NCBI GenBank assembly: GCA_951640195.1
Contig: OX621175.1
Location: 620,001-684,000, forward strand
Length of the DNA: 64,000 nucleotides
Direction of reading: 5' to 3'
From: Porpolomopsis calyptriformis
Lineage: Eukaryota > Basidiomycota > Agaricomycetes > Agaricales > Hygrophoraceae
How positions within the stretch are numbered: position 1 is the first letter of the stretch; each line of letters starts with the position of its first letter. The translations under genes and the position numbers were made by a program. This document shows positions 12,504-24,139 of the stretch, piece by piece. Under the pieces are notes generated by a model that worked only from the letters and a program-made list of their open reading frames with translations, did no database searches and had not been told where the DNA came from.

Positions 12504-12752
12504 CAGTGAAAACGGCGATTTTTATGAAGAGCGGATCATCTTCTCCGCCGTTCGCTGGAGCTCCTTCGATTTGTCAAACCGTCCATATGCCCCATACATA
12601 ATATATATATATAAAATGAAATTGCGTCCAACTCAGTTGAGGTCTGATATTTCGGAATATCACGTGATTCTACCTCAGAAAAAAAAAAAAAATCACGTCT
12701 TTTGGCGTTTTTTTTATTTTCTTCTTCCAGAAATTAGGATCAGAGGAGCGAA
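12504..12752. other. AT-rich spacer with an ATATAT tract and poly-A run
   Basis: 249 bp between the MutY and DNAJC11-like genes. Contains an alternating AT tract near 12597-12612 and runs of A and T around 12680-12720. A CACGTG core lies in ATATCACGTGATTC near 12657-12670. No coding frame supported. Confidence 0.6.
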
Positions 12753-15441
12753 ATGAGCTTCTCAGAATTTCAGAGCAGTCTGGGCGACAACCAGAAGGAT
12801 TTTCTCTAGTCAGTCCCTATTTTCTGTTCTTTTTTTTGTTTTTTGTTTTTTTCTTTCTTTGGCGAGTGTTCGCGTTCGGGATTTTCGGGGAGGATCCTGA
12901 AATTTGGAGCGATTGCTTTTCCTAGCTCAGTACTCAACTTGCCAACATGCGCGTCCCCGTCCGAAATCCGAGAGCGGCACCGCGCCTTATCGGTTATTTT
13001 CCATCCTGACAAGCAGCATGATGACCGGGCACGAGCCACTGCCGCGAAGCGGTTTCTTGAAATACAAAAAGCGTACGAAGGTGAGTGGGCGGTCTGCATC
13101 AGACACCAGGCGACGGAAGCCAAAAAACACCGTCGATCATTTTAAAATAACTGACCCGACGCGGATTTCTTTTTTTTTTTCCTGTCTCATCATCATCACC
13201 ACCCCTCTCCTGCCCCGCTCCGTCCTACCTCCTCCGAAATGATTGATGCCCTCAACTGCCGGCTACAGTCCTGTCCGATCCATTCTTGCGGTGCGTTCCA
13301 TGCCGCATGACTTGCTCTGTCCTAAAACTGATTCCGGCCGTATTACAGGGAGGTGTATGACGCACTAGGTATCTCGCCATAACTGTCCCCTTTGTTTTCA
13401 CAGACACCCACCCCTAGTTTCTCCATCAGGCGAAGAGGGTCTAGCGATCAGATGGTCGGCAACCATCCGTTCTAAACCGACTGACGAGGTATTAGTTTTT
13501 TCCGTCAAGTTACACAAGATATATTACTTTCCGATTTTAGCTACGAGATGAGCTACGAAAACAAAAGCATCACAGGACACAAACCAAACTCGAAAGCCTT
13601 ATCCAACCTCGCGGCCGGCTCTCTTGCGGCATAAATGCGGTATCATTATTCGAACGTTACCCTGAGCCACCGGGCGTCAAATGGGCCGAGCGAGTTTTTC
13701 ATCGGCTTCAAGGTGTCCATCTATCAAGTTTTGCCATTCGGCATTCCGTTCAGGTCAGTCACTTTCTGCGAATTTTGTTTTACTACTTTCCACGGGAGTC
13801 TTCTCATAGAACGCCCGTTTTTTTCTTTCTTTCTAGAAAGCTATCAATGAAAAGACCAGGGTTAGCGCCTGGGCGCGCTTGTCCCGACAGGGGGGCTCCG
13901 GTGCTTTATTTGGGACAGTCAAACATCAATATTCTCCACGTTGGTCATTTGGGGTCAGCCACGGTTTTTTAGTTCGCGGACTTGTGATGATGAGTCCGTA
14001 CTCACGGATCGTTTTCCCTCTGGAAAGGCAACGGGCGCGTTCTTGGACCCACGCGTGGTTCTCCAAAGCGAGTACCGGGATGATGAATCCGCCGTGGTGA
14101 TTCAAGCCCGTATTTCGCGTTTATTTCCGCCACCGTGGACGGTTTCGGTTTCTCGAAGGTTATTCCGCGATTCTCTCACGGAAGGCGTGTTGAGTTTCGG
14201 CTCGAGCCCTCTTCCTCATGTTACGATTGGGTTACTTTCACCTAAACCATTCGATTTAACTTCTGAGTATCGCGATACATCCGAGGACATTCCGAACGAT
14301 GTCTCTGGGCTTGGGTCAGTTTCTGGGTTTGACGTTGGGACACGTTACTGGTCGTATGCGATTGGCCTGGCTGGAGTGAGTCCGAGCCTGAAAGGAGAGT
14401 GGGGAGTGAGTTTCACAGAACTAGCCGTCCAGGTGAAGCTGGGTCTAGAATTCGGGCTTGAGGGGCTAGTGTGGATGCTCACTGGAACGTGGGCGAGCAA
14501 AACGAGCGAAGTCTCGGCGTGTGTAGGCCTGGCAGTCGAGGGAGTTTTTCTGAGATTAGAGTGCGTTTTAAACTTTTGGAGCATTGGGCTGTGGAAAGTT
14601 TGAAGGGGATTCCATATCAGGTTGGCGTATGTGGAACAACGAGTGTCGATTCCGATAATTCTTTCTCAGGATGCAGATGCCGGACTCGCGTTATGCACAG
14701 CCATCGTGCCGTGTACTGCGCTTGTGTTGGGATATCACTTTATTCTCAAGCCGCGCCGACTGGCAGAGCGGGCAGAGTGAGTGGTTGTGGGACCGATTTC
14801 CATTGTGGGTCAAATTTGACTTTATTGAGATATTTAGGTACTTTAGGGCGGCCCGTGAGGCTGTTGATGACGAAAAGAGCAGTACGTGGAGAGAGGCGAG
14901 GGAAAGTGCGAGTCTCCTAAAGGAAACGGCGAAGCGACATATGCAGACTGAGCGTCTAAAAGGAGGTAAGCCCGAGACCTCGGATTAGATTTTGCCACCA
15001 TCTGATCTTCTTCTGAATAAGGTCTGGTGATTATCGAGGCAAGTTATGGGCCCAGCGAGCCAGATGAGGAAGGAAAGGCGCTGGTCGTGGACGTGACTGT
15101 CGCAGTTCAGGCTCTTGTACACAACAGTCAACTGCATGTGGCGGGGCAGAGATCCAAGGTAGGGCTGGTGGCACGTACGGGATTTTTCTGCGTTAAAGTT
15201 TCTGCCAAAGCGTGGTATTCAAGGTTTCTATGATCCTGCACCGAAGGTGGCCAAGACCCTTCGAATCCGTTATCTGTTTGGTGGACGAGCGCATTACGCG
15301 GAGATCGCCGACTGTGTGCCGGTGGTTCTGCCATTAGAGGGTGGGTGCGAACCAGCCTGTGTGGAAAAGCGCTGATTCTAACTGATTTTGCGTGGGCAAG
15401 ACCACCTTGTCCCCGAGGGTGGACTCCATTCCAATCTGTGA
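12753..15441 (+). CDS. DnaJ-family protein of the DNAJC11 type, with an apparent frame break
   Basis: Outer-mitochondrial J-domain protein family linked to MICOS and cristae organisation. Exons 12753-12808, 12926-13080, 13269-13290, 13349-13368, 13430-13488, 13541-13753, 13837-14560, 14621-14776, 14838-14965, 15022-15158, 15211-15340, 15401-15441. The J domain occupies about residues 18-85 and keeps HPDK. The C-terminal DUF3395-type domain reads GLVIIEASYG, DVTVAVQALVHNSQLHVAGQ, then RGIQGFYDPAPKVAKTLRIR. One hydrophobic stretch (ALCTAIVPCTALVLGYHFIL) precedes a coiled helix. In the exon at 13837-14560 the frame of LFGTVKHQYSPRWSFGV and that of SSRTCDDESVLTDRFPS differ by one base, with the switch near 13955-13975 by a run of six T. 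This may be a sequencing indel, a real mutation, or a very short 41-nt intron. Confidence 0.88.
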
Positions 15442-16045
15442 TAGATATGTCTGCGCAGGATACAGTCGTCAGACAAAAGAGGCTAGGCCGCGGACAAGAC
15501 AACCTTGTTTTTATGGTGCACGGCATGCTTGTAACGTTGTCTGGAATCGGGTATCACATACACACGGATAGCTTATTATTGCTTAGCCACCAGGCACGCA
15601 TGTTGGCGACAGCATGATCGCTGATGTGAAGTGGCGACGCAACTCATTCATCATCTTCACATCGCAAGGTGGCATCGATGCAATAAAGATCAAAGGGTCT
15701 GGTCTCTGATTTCCGCCACACACGGAATAATGAAATGAATTTATCGAATAGAGCCGGACCCGAGCGACTTCCATTATGGATTAACGGTCGTCGATTACAC
15801 TTCTTGTCACCGCCATCGATCTGTGCAAATTTGGCTCAAAGGGGCTTTTCAAGCTTCAAGCTTCAAATTCCGCACCACACCCTGGGGAACGCACATCTCC
15901 ATCTGTTTATCTCCCCGGGCGCTGCGACTCGAGCTGGGGTCTCGCCGTGATCAGAGTGTGATCGAGATAAAGTTAAGGTCACTCAATTTCCCACGCTCCT
16001 TTCTGGGTATAAATACCGTTCGGTCGCGTATCACACCATTCATCC
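15442..16045. promoter_or_regulatory. Upstream region of the WOPR gene with TATA box
   Basis: 604 bp with no supported coding frame. TATAAATA lies at 16008-16015, only 38 bp before the WOPR start codon, which would leave a very short 5' UTR unless transcription starts further upstream. A short tandem (AAGCTTC repeated) sits near 15850-15865. Confidence 0.5.
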
Positions 16046-17337
16046 ATGCAGCGACCGACCCTCACAGACGTCAAGATTCGCTCTACCCGTGACGCGCTCC
16101 TCGTCTTCGCTGCCGTCGCCCGGAACCTCTTGCCACTCATCACCAGACGGCTCGATGCGGAGGAACGCAGGGCGATCGCGCCCGGCAATGTCTACGTCTG
16201 GGAGGAGCGTGGCGCGAACACAGAGTCCACTGGGATCGGCATGGAGCGCTGGACGGATGGCATGGGCTGGGGTCCAAGCAGAGTCCGCGATGTCTGTCCT
16301 TCCTCTCTCCCTCTCCGTTTGGTCTCGATTGACTTTCTCGTTAGGAATTTCTCTTTTATCACCAGAAAGAATTTGAACTGGGCGAGGATCTGCACACTGC
16401 ATCCACTCCCTGGGCACAAATGATCAGGTTAGTACCATGCCATTCAGCCCTTCAATCTGCCCGTCCGATTTCTTCATCGAAGTTATCTGTTTTTGGTCTA
16501 AAAGAACGCGCTAATAACCCAGCAATTAATGTCAATCAAAACACATACAACAGTGTCTATCCCGCCTCACATTCCCGTTTGGCATCCGATGCAGAGCGTC
16601 TCATCAAGCAGACCTACTCTGTTCACGTCTCACTACCTGCCGATCGTTCAAGCGGACTTACCCGAAAATGGCATCTCAGTACGTGTTTGATTATATAATA
16701 TTCCATTCATTCCATTTCATCATCTTTCCCATTCATTCCAGCGGCATACTTTAGTCAACAAAAATTGGACGCTCTGGCCACACTTGACACTATTCCGGGT
16801 ATCGGTGACGTTGAAATTCCCGATGGTTGGTTTAAAAGCGCCCGAGCTGGCAAATCACGCCGTGATCATCGCGACTCCTCTAACAACAACGCCAACACCA
16901 CCACCACCAACCCAGCCACCGCCACCGCCACCTCCACCCCTAACAGCACTAGCAGCAACAGCATTCCCTCCCGCCCGACGGATCGCCCTCTAAAACACGA
17001 GCCGGACACACCCCATCTCGTCTCACATCCTTCTAACCGTCCGCATCACCATCACCACCACCACCACCACCACCACCGGCCCAGCCGCCACCATCTCTCC
17101 CCCACACCCCCATCTCCCTCGTCTGATCGTCCCGCCCCCCCAAAGCAAACTCAAACCCCCCAAACCCAAACCCATATGCCCTTGACTAACTCCGGCCAGC
17201 TCGTCCCGCTCCAGTACCTCCAGACCGTGACCTACCCGCGCCGCGACCCAACAGACGAGCAGCTCCTCAGACGCCTCGCCACTCACTCCCCTCCCGGCTT
17301 CCAGTTCCCCCAGCCGTCGCACCTCTGCATCGAATGA
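16046..17337 (+). CDS. WOPR-domain (Gti1/Pac2/Wor1 family) transcriptional regulator
   Basis: Fungal-specific DNA-binding regulator of morphological switching and development. Exons 16046-16291, 16345-16427, 16554-16678, 16742-17337; 1050 nt, 349 residues. WOPRa covers about residues 1-110: TLTDVKIRSTRDALLVFAAV, RRLDAEERRAIAPGNVYVWE, MERWTDGMGWGPSRVRDEFL. WOPRb follows: AERLIKQTYSVHVSLP, GLTRKWHLTAYFSQQKLDAL, and the signature IPGIGDVEIPDGWFKSARAG. The tail is low-complexity, Asn/Thr/Pro-rich with a run of ten His, and contains PRRDPTDEQLLRRLA. It faces the next gene tail to tail. Target genes cannot be inferred. Confidence 0.94.
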
Positions 17338-17611
17338 GTGGCATGCACTCCCATTTGTTTGATTTTTTTTTTTTTTGATTTGGATTGGGATTTGCCCTCC
17401 CTTTTTTCCCTTCTGTATATCATCTTCTGTAACCGGGACTGATGTGGAGAAGGGAGAAAAATGAAAGAAAAAAAGAAAAATCATCATCATAGATCATCGC
17501 AAATAGAGCTCTCATCATTTTTTTTACTTACACCAAGGTTGGGGTACTGTACTGTACATGTCCATGAAGGATTTTGCTGCAAGTATTAAACTTTTTTGTA
17601 TTCTATTCATA
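17338..17611. terminator. Convergent 3' region between WOPR and the unknown-protein gene
   Basis: 274 bp between two genes that converge. Contains T- and A-rich runs on both strands (near 17364-17380 and 17462-17480) suited to 3' ends. No gene seen. Confidence 0.45.
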
Positions 17612-19709
17612 TCATGGCCTCCACTCGATAATCGGCAGTTCTTCGTTCCCAGTGCCCCCGGCGTCGCAGTGGACGACGCCACAACTGGGGAGATTGAGCA
17701 TATCCCAGACGGCTGCTGCAGCCCGTTTGCGCTACGGGAACGAAAGAGATGAATAAAAAAAAAAAAAACAAAAAAAAAAGGGAGACGTCCGTACTTCGCT
17801 CATCATCCTCCTCGTCCTTGGATATCTCTTCCCCATCTCGTCCACGTCGACTTTGAGCACCACGACGTCGTCAGAGGGAGGTGGGGACGGCAGACCATGG
17901 CGAGGTGCACCACCACCACCAGGCCTGTCATAGCCGCGCTCTACCTCCTCCTCGACGTTCTCATCGTGGCAGTTCTCATAAGGGGCGTCGCTTGCTGTAT
18001 GCGCGCCACGGGACGCAGTCGTCGTCCTCGTCGGGGCCATCGGAGGCGGAAGGTATGTGATCACCCTTCTCTTCAGCCCACCGTCAGCGGTGGTGGCAAC
18101 TACACCGGCGGCTGTCCAGCTCCCGTTCACATTCTCGTCCCTTCGCGTCCTGGGGGCGATTGGGAGCCTGAAATTTCCGGACGTCTTTATGCCTGCTCGT
18201 TTCTTCGCTCGGGTGGTACTAATGCGGCAAGGGGAGCGGGGGGGGGGGTCGAGATAAATATATTGTTCTAGGTTGTCAACTCCTCATGAAGAGACAAACG
18301 AAGCAAATAGACATACGCTAGCGCTGGAGACTTCACGTTCTTGCGCACGTGTAACGTAGACCATGACCCATCGGGGTCTGGATCCGGGAGGGCGTAAGCA
18401 TCTACCCGTGGCCTGCCGTTCCATTCAGGCTGGTGCGCCATAACACGAGAATGTTGGGGCGACGAAGACGGGTCGTGTCCCCCGCGACCAGCGCTAGTCT
18501 GCCGTTGGGAGCTGTCCCGTGGCGAATGTGGGATCTGGCTGGGCGAGTCGGCGGAAAATGAAAGCGGACGGTCGGGTTCTGTTACCGTGTCGAGATCTGA
18601 GGTACAAGAGGGTGTGGGTACGGAATCCAGTGCGGAGAGGAGCCATTGCGGTGGCTGAATCCCTGGGGAGGAGACTTGACGGGTGGTCACGTTGATACCA
18701 CTGGCCGGTAAAAAGCGCGGGGCTAACTCGAGATGGTCTTCATTTCTTCCAAGGGGCCGGATATTGGGGAAGGAGCGTGTGGTCGGAGTAGAGTTTTGTT
18801 CCGGTTTCGGGTCATCGCGTGGGTTTAGTTGTTCGTATCCCGGATCCGCGGAGGTTGTGAGTAGAACGTTCAGCAAGAAAAAAAGGGTATACCTGGGGAA
18901 GGTGGCAAGGAGGTTCGAAGCAAGCTGTCGAAAGGCAATCTAACAGTATTTAGAGAGGCACTCAAGAAAGGACTTGAGAATTTTGCGGGAGGTAAGTGCA
19001 CAAGATCACGAGTTGCAGGATTTGGCAGAGCGGGAACTGTAAGCAATGTGTTGATGAGCCTGGATGCAGAAGAATCACGGCCAGGGCCAGTCAGAGAAAG
19101 GTGAGAATCATAAGTTTGAATGGGTGAGCGCGCCGAGCCGGAGTCAGTTGGTAGAGGGCCAGCTATTTTGGAGAATGTAGGAGCTACAGGCAAAGGAGGA
19201 CCGCATGAGTCAGGAAAAGCATAAAGCGGAGGTTGTCCGGCTGGATTTTGTGTTGCGGTCGAGAAGGGAAGATGGGCGAGAGCAGGGGAGTCAGATAAGC
19301 CATTATTCAGTGATCGCGATGTCGGGCGCCGAGCCGGGATGATGTCGGGAGCTTTTGTAGAATCCAGCATGCGGAGGGATTGAGATCCGGGCTTAAGAGC
19401 AGTTTTTTGGGGTTGGCTCCCGAGCTGTTTCTTGAACGCATCCACAAGAGGTCTAGACTGCTGGATAGAAATTCGATTCAGAGGGACGTCCTTTGGAAGA
19501 GCAGAAGAGCGGGAAGCAGCATTGATTTTTGCGATACTCCAAGGGTTAGGATTGTACACGACGTGCTCTGGTCTGGAGGAGAGGTCCAAGTCCTTAATGA
19601 GCTGTGCATCGTCTGATAGCGGAACGTTATTAGAGTCAAGAGTTTCGTCGTCAGATGAGTCTGAGAGGTGGTGTTGGTGAGAACGCAGGTTGAAAACCCA
19701 GGCGGACAT
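17612..19709 (-). CDS. Unknown protein, 607 residues, disordered with one hydrophobic segment (module copy 1)
   Basis: I do not recognise the family. Model: exons 19709-19002, 18939-18317, 18167-17795, 17731-17612; all GT-AG with phases closing exactly (1824 nt), which supports it. Start MSAWVFNLRSHQ. A short conserved-looking motif VVYNPNPWSIAKINAASR lies near residues 50-68. The rest of the first 235 residues is Ser/Pro-rich and probably disordered. A hydrophobic stretch around residues 245-265 (PRYTLFFLLNVLLTTSA) may cross a membrane. The end is basic and closes with LPIIEWRP. Broken copies occur at 28.25-29.27 kb and 51.85-52.23 kb, each just downstream of a pheromone gene on the same strand, so the gene travels with the pheromone module. 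Whether it works with the pheromone is unknown. Confidence 0.7.
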
Positions 19710-20025
19710 GTTTGATGAGGATGATGAAGCCGCTGACTGTCAACTGACAAAAATACATCGAATTTTTATTGCAGCCCAACATTGGAATTAAAATGTCGAA
19801 AAAATGAATACAACAATGCTGGAGCGAGTGAGAAACGAAGTGAATAAAATACTGAAATGCCCTCTACGCAAAGGTGGTAAAGTTGCATAATCGAATTCAT
19901 GCGGTCGTGGGAGATGGGATGGATGGGTGGTGGCGGATAGATGATGTGTGTCAATGCTAGTCCTGGAGGAGCCGATTGTGAGAAGAGTCAGAGGGACCGA
20001 GTTGACCTGATCTACTCACATACAT

Positions 20026-20071
20026 GGGTTGGGTTGGGTTGGGTTGGGTTGGGGGGGGGGGGGGGGGGGGG
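20026..20071. repeat. (GGGTT)5 microsatellite followed by G21
   Basis: Five GGGTT units (20026-20050) run into 21 G residues (20051-20071), ending two bases before the stop codon of pheromone gene 1, so the transcript would carry a C-rich 3' UTR. Copies 2 and 3 have only GGGTTGGGTTGGGG at the same place, so the tract expanded in copy 1. G-run length is likely to be unreliable in assemblies. Confidence 0.85.
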
Positions 20072-20073
20072 AT

Positions 20074-20193
20074 TTAAGCAATAACGCAGTAGCCGCCTCC
20101 GCCGTTCCCTCCGCCGTCTTGGTCAACGGGTACGGAAACGATGTCGTCCTCAGGGGTGGAGGTGGTGAAGAAGGAGGTGAAGAAGGAATCCAT
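20074..20193 (-). CDS. CaaX lipopeptide pheromone precursor, copy 1 (39 residues, ends CVIA)
   Basis: Single-exon frame of 39 codons. Begins MDSFFTSFFTTSTPEDD and ends GGGGYCVIA. The CVIA tail is a CaaX box for farnesylation and carboxymethylation, identical to that of yeast a-factor and common in basidiomycete mating pheromones. Length, MDSF start, acidic-Val-Pro middle (EDDIVSVPVDQD) and Gly-rich stretch before the Tyr-Cys fit that class. Family knowledge: the precursor is cut internally and the lipidated C-terminal peptide acts on an STE3-type receptor. The cut site is not clear here; a site in the VPVDQD region is a guess. TATAAAAGG lies ~100 bp upstream. Too short for many gene finders. 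Two diverged copies at 29.6 and 52.5 kb support the call. Confidence 0.86.
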   Translation of the reverse strand: MDSFFTSFFTTSTPEDDIVSVPVDQDGGGNGGGGYCVIA

Positions 20194-20294
20194 TTGTAGC
20201 TCGAGAGGATGGGGTTTTGAGTGAAGAGCGAGTTGGATGTGCGGTGGAGTTAGCTGCGTGTGCTGCTGGGAAAAAAAAGAGAGCTGATGGTGGC

Positions 20295-20303
20295 CCTTTT
20301 ATA
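20295..20303 (-). promoter_or_regulatory. TATA box of pheromone gene 1
   Basis: TATAAAAGG on the minus strand within CGTATAAAAGG, about 100 bp before the start codon. The same motif sits at the same distance in both other copies. Confidence 0.75.
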
Positions 20304-20880
20304 CGTGAAAGAGAGCGGAGCATGATAGGAACGATACATACCTCGGACGTTCTAATTGTGTTCAAGCCGAAGGATGGACAGAAACTACCAATGGTTACCG
20401 AGCATGGGATAAAAACAACAATAAGATGATCAGACGCAATTTATGATATGAGACGGTGTGAGACGCAATGTGTGCGACTGTTCGCCGAAAGGTAAGACCG
20501 GTAATACTATCGTCGGGTCATCGTGCCTGATCGGTAAGTTTAAATCAAATTTGTTATTATGACCCGAAAGGCAGATTGTACCGTTCCCCGCATAGTTTCC
20601 AGCGATATTGTTAACAAGAGGAGTGGTACCGCACTCAACGACCTAGTTCATGGGTAGTTAGAAAAATGAAATAAAAGATAAATAAAACGAACGGTTTCAT
20701 CCCAATCTAACCCTCATCATCCTTCATATCCTCGGTGTTTTGTTCGAACGAACAATAAGAGTGGCCGTAATCTGCCACAAATCACGTGATTTAAACAATT
20801 GTCAATAATTTAGAACGCAACCGTTCACTGTCCATTCGATCAGACTTTCCTTATATCCTTTGGTGCCAGGTCCCGACTCC
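20304..20880. other. Upstream flank of pheromone gene 1, shared with copies 2 and 3
   Basis: No coding frame seen. Contains AAATAAAAGATAAATAAAAC-type A-rich sequence near 20665-20690 and the 14-bp perfect palindrome AAATCACGTGATTT at 20779-20792. Related sequence, with the CACGTG core kept, lies upstream of the other two pheromone genes (30238-30243 and 53154-53159). CACGTG is a bHLH-type site; any role in pheromone expression is inference. Confidence 0.5.
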
Positions 20881-20884
20881 AACA

Positions 20885-22590
20885 CATGCTTCATCACCTT
20901 TCCGCTCGCCGTCTTGTGTTCATTCGGCCTCCCTTCCTCTCCGATGAACCAAACCCAGTTCGGCGGATTCGAATCACAATAGCCTCGATCAGCGAATCGC
21001 TACACCTGACGGATGATCATCCTCTCTACACATCCGCGTACTTCTTCTGCCGATATTTGTCTCCCTGGCTGGTGTGAAATCCATGCGCCGACGACTTCCC
21101 CGTATTTGGCCTCGGGCACAGCTGCGGCAGCGGCTTCGCAGATAGCAGTGAGGACGTTTTCGATTTGGACTGGGAATAAGTTCCGAACATAGGAACCAAG
21201 CACATTGGTTGATAAGTGTGTAGTACGAACCTCTCATCTATGCATTAAAAGGACGCCAAAGAGCGAGTGAACACAGGATTGACCTTTACCGACTGGTTTC
21301 AATCGTCAGCATTCTACCAAAACGAAAGTAGGACTTTACTTCTCAAGTAGCCTTCTTCATCCATAATCCCTTCGTCGCCTGTGTACATCTATACCGTTCC
21401 CGATCCATCAGCTCTCATGACTTTTCCAGCCTGCTCTTCGTCGTTCCAGTATCTGCAGACCAGTTCCTTACACAAACGGAGACCGCATACCCTTTCTGAA
21501 CCAAATACCCAGCCACGCAAAGCCCCACCTTGCCTGACGGATCAACAACCTTAGCTCTGACATGATGGGATCCGAAGGGGTCGTTTGGAAAGAGATTGGG
21601 CTATCACGCAAACACATGATTGAGATATTCAAGACAATTTTTCATGTACGTTCCTTTGCTGACCTTGGAACCAGGAGTAAGTCATCAACTTGTTGAATTC
21701 CCAATTCGCGGAACTCATGCCATATCATGGGTGCTTTACATAGAATGTCATTCGGTGTGAGGCGATACATCGACCAGCGGAGAGTGCGTTATTCAAAAGA
21801 TTGTGGTGAGTAAGCTGCACAATTTGATTGTGAATTCATTGTATCCGAGTCTGCCTTGATAGATGACCAAGGACTGACCTTATGAATTGGCGTCATCTTT
21901 GTCGAGGGACCTCATTATTTCGACTTGCAGATGTTTTTCCTTGGTATCCTCTGCCAAAAGCATAAGTTCCCTCCAATCGATCGCGCCCTTCACCTCGAAC
22001 TTGTCTTGCTGTGCCCGAAATTCGCCATTGTCATCCAGAACGACAAGATTGCGAAGTTCAGGCATTCCACTTGGTGGAGAGTTTGGCAGGGAGGGAAATG
22101 CGTCGGAAAGCATGGAGACATAACAAAGGTTCAACAACGAAGAGACGGCAGACTCCGACTAGTTTCAGAGTGTTGAGGCGTAGGCTGCAGAAGTAACACT
22201 CGATGAATAGCACTCCCATAAGCTCGCTAAGACGATAAGTAGGATTGATAGTAGCTAAAATAGCGCCAATGCTTGCGGAAGCCCGCTACAGAGTGGCATA
22301 TGCACTAGACACCGTCCGAAATGGTTCAATAGCCTTCTGTCTTCGCGAAACAAATGGCGTCACCTGTTATTACGATCTCTTTTCGTCACTCCAAGATTCA
22401 GCAATCAGGAGAGCGCGGGCCCCTCAAGCGATTCCTTCCTGCAAATCAGACGAGAGGGATGGGTTCCTTAAGATGACATCCAGAAAATATTCAGGGAGGG
22501 TATGAGGCACCAATGGTCGCCGACTCGGTCAAGAAATGACCGCGGCTGATGTTTCGCATTTTGATGGAAAATGCGAGAGATGGCGTGCCG
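20885..22590 (-). pseudogene. Acyl-CoA synthetase pseudogene (left copy)
   Basis: Degraded relative of the intact gene at 53194-55852. Recognisable pieces in order on the minus strand are the N-terminal exon (22.4-22.6 kb, with deletions), the region around LPELRNLVVLDDNGEF (22.0 kb), the exon with MRLTPND (21.75 kb), the GYGM exon (21.7 kb), and the C-terminal NLFPVQIENVLTAICEAAAA (21.1-21.2 kb). The MRLTPND exon runs straight into the GYGM exon, so about 0.5 kb including three exons of the adenylation core is missing. Frameshifting small deletions occur elsewhere. Cannot encode an active enzyme. Confidence 0.85.
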
Positions 22591-22689
22591 CCGAATGGCC
22601 TGGAGCATGGTGGAGGTCCCGTTCATCACGAAACCTGAGTAAGCGGGCGTGTTATTCTGACAAATGCGACTTGGCGTTTTGGTTTGGAA

Positions 22690-24006
22690 AATGGATTTCC
22701 GTATACGCGATCATGTGATCGTAGCACATCATCCTGGCTCAAATATGCCGGACAAACAACCGAGGGTGTGATGATAAACCCGGATGAACATGACTCACGC
22801 TCGTCCTATGAAGAGGATGTAGTTGGGAAGCTGGGGAACGACGATAGTATTGTGCAAGAAGGTCAGTCCACTCATACAGTTTGTATCCCTTTGAACAAAT
22901 TATTACAGACTTGGAAGCAACCGATGATTTCCCGAAGAATTTTGAAAAGAATCGGATTTGCGTAGACCCTTGCTGCGCCAAGTCTGGGAGGCGAATTTCA
23001 GGTATCTCGGTCGCCCTTCCCATGACCCATACTTATACACCCTCAGCAAATCCTACTATTTAAAGCAACTCCACCAACCACGTCGCTTATCTGAGTCTGC
23101 CCGTCTCTTTGGTTTTAACTGCCTATATGTTTGTACCCCAAACTCACAATTCCTTCCCCCCCCCCCCTCTTGGCTCACTTCCCGTACAGTCTGGTACGTG
23201 GTGCCGCTCGTGTAGCTTCCCATAGCTGCCTACCTTTTCCTTCGCTCCGTCCTTCAATTTGCCGGGCCCCTTCCACGACTTCTCCCCTTCTCCCCCTGTC
23301 TTCCTCCCATAAATTTTCTTTAGCAGATGTCACAAAGACCCTCGTCTGCTTCTTCATGGGAAATATCATCTGGACGATGTTAGAATATCGCTTTTTATTC
23401 CATATTGATGAGCGGCTGCCCGATCGCCCGCTGTTCCTGACTGTGCACTTCTTGTTGCATGGAATACATCACCTCTTGCCCATGGATCGGTACGTCCTCT
23501 TTAATATCTACCCCGAAAATTCCTTTCATCGTCTACTCATGCCAGATTGAGACTGGTGATGCCTCCGTTACTGTTCTGTGCCCTCCAGTATCCATTCACG
23601 CGGTGCAGTATTTCCAATGCCTATCGCAAACGGTATCATTGCGGGCGCATTCACGTTTTGTGCGCCTGTTCCATTTCCAGTGGCAAACGCTTGCTTATTC
23701 ACTTTGATCCGACTGCTCGGTTTAAAGATGTTATATATGATTGCATGCACTATGCGCGGGTAGCCTTCTATTCCCATCCCTTGCCTCTCCAGATTCAACC
23801 TTTGCTCTGATAGGCTCCACCACACGAGCCTACCTAAATGCCTGAAAGAGACGAAGAAATACCATCTCGCGCACCACTACAAAAACTTTGAGCTGGGTTT
23901 TGGCGTTACCAGTTGCGTCTCTTTTCGACCGACGAGACGCACACGTGCACTTTTTCACTCAGGCAAGATTTGGGACGTGGTTTTCAATACCGTCCTCCCA
24001 GTTTAA
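22690..24006 (+). pseudogene. Fatty-acid 2-hydroxylase pseudogene (left copy)
   Basis: Inverted relative of the hydroxylase at 62730-64000. Visible: the end of a cytochrome-b5 domain (LKYAGQTTEGVM, then KLGNDDSIVQE), EATDDFPKNFEKN, the membrane/His-box region GNIIWTMLEYRFLFHIDERL with HFLLHGIHHLLPMD, and the last exons HHYKNFELGFGVT and DVVFNTVLPV. Damage: the cytochrome-b5 heme part is lost, three residues (GFH of the first His box) are deleted in frame near 23392, and an 8-bp deletion near 23605 shifts the frame. Its 3' end directly faces the NACHT-WD40 gene. Confidence 0.82.
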
Positions 24007-24139
24007 GGCCCGTTCAGATACACTTTCGCACAAGAAAATATTTGATTTTCGCAAGATGAGGGTCTGTGTGCACGGTCTCTTTGGCATCTTTGCTCGGTTG
24101 GCCTATGAGCCCACAAAACGAGGGAAGGACTAGAAGCCG

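Noticed and set aside
16765..17490. His-rich tract and minus-strand Gly/Val-rich frame at the WOPR end as a separate gene
   Set aside because: The tract is a CAC/CAT repeat inside the WOPR coding exon; the minus-strand frame is its antisense.
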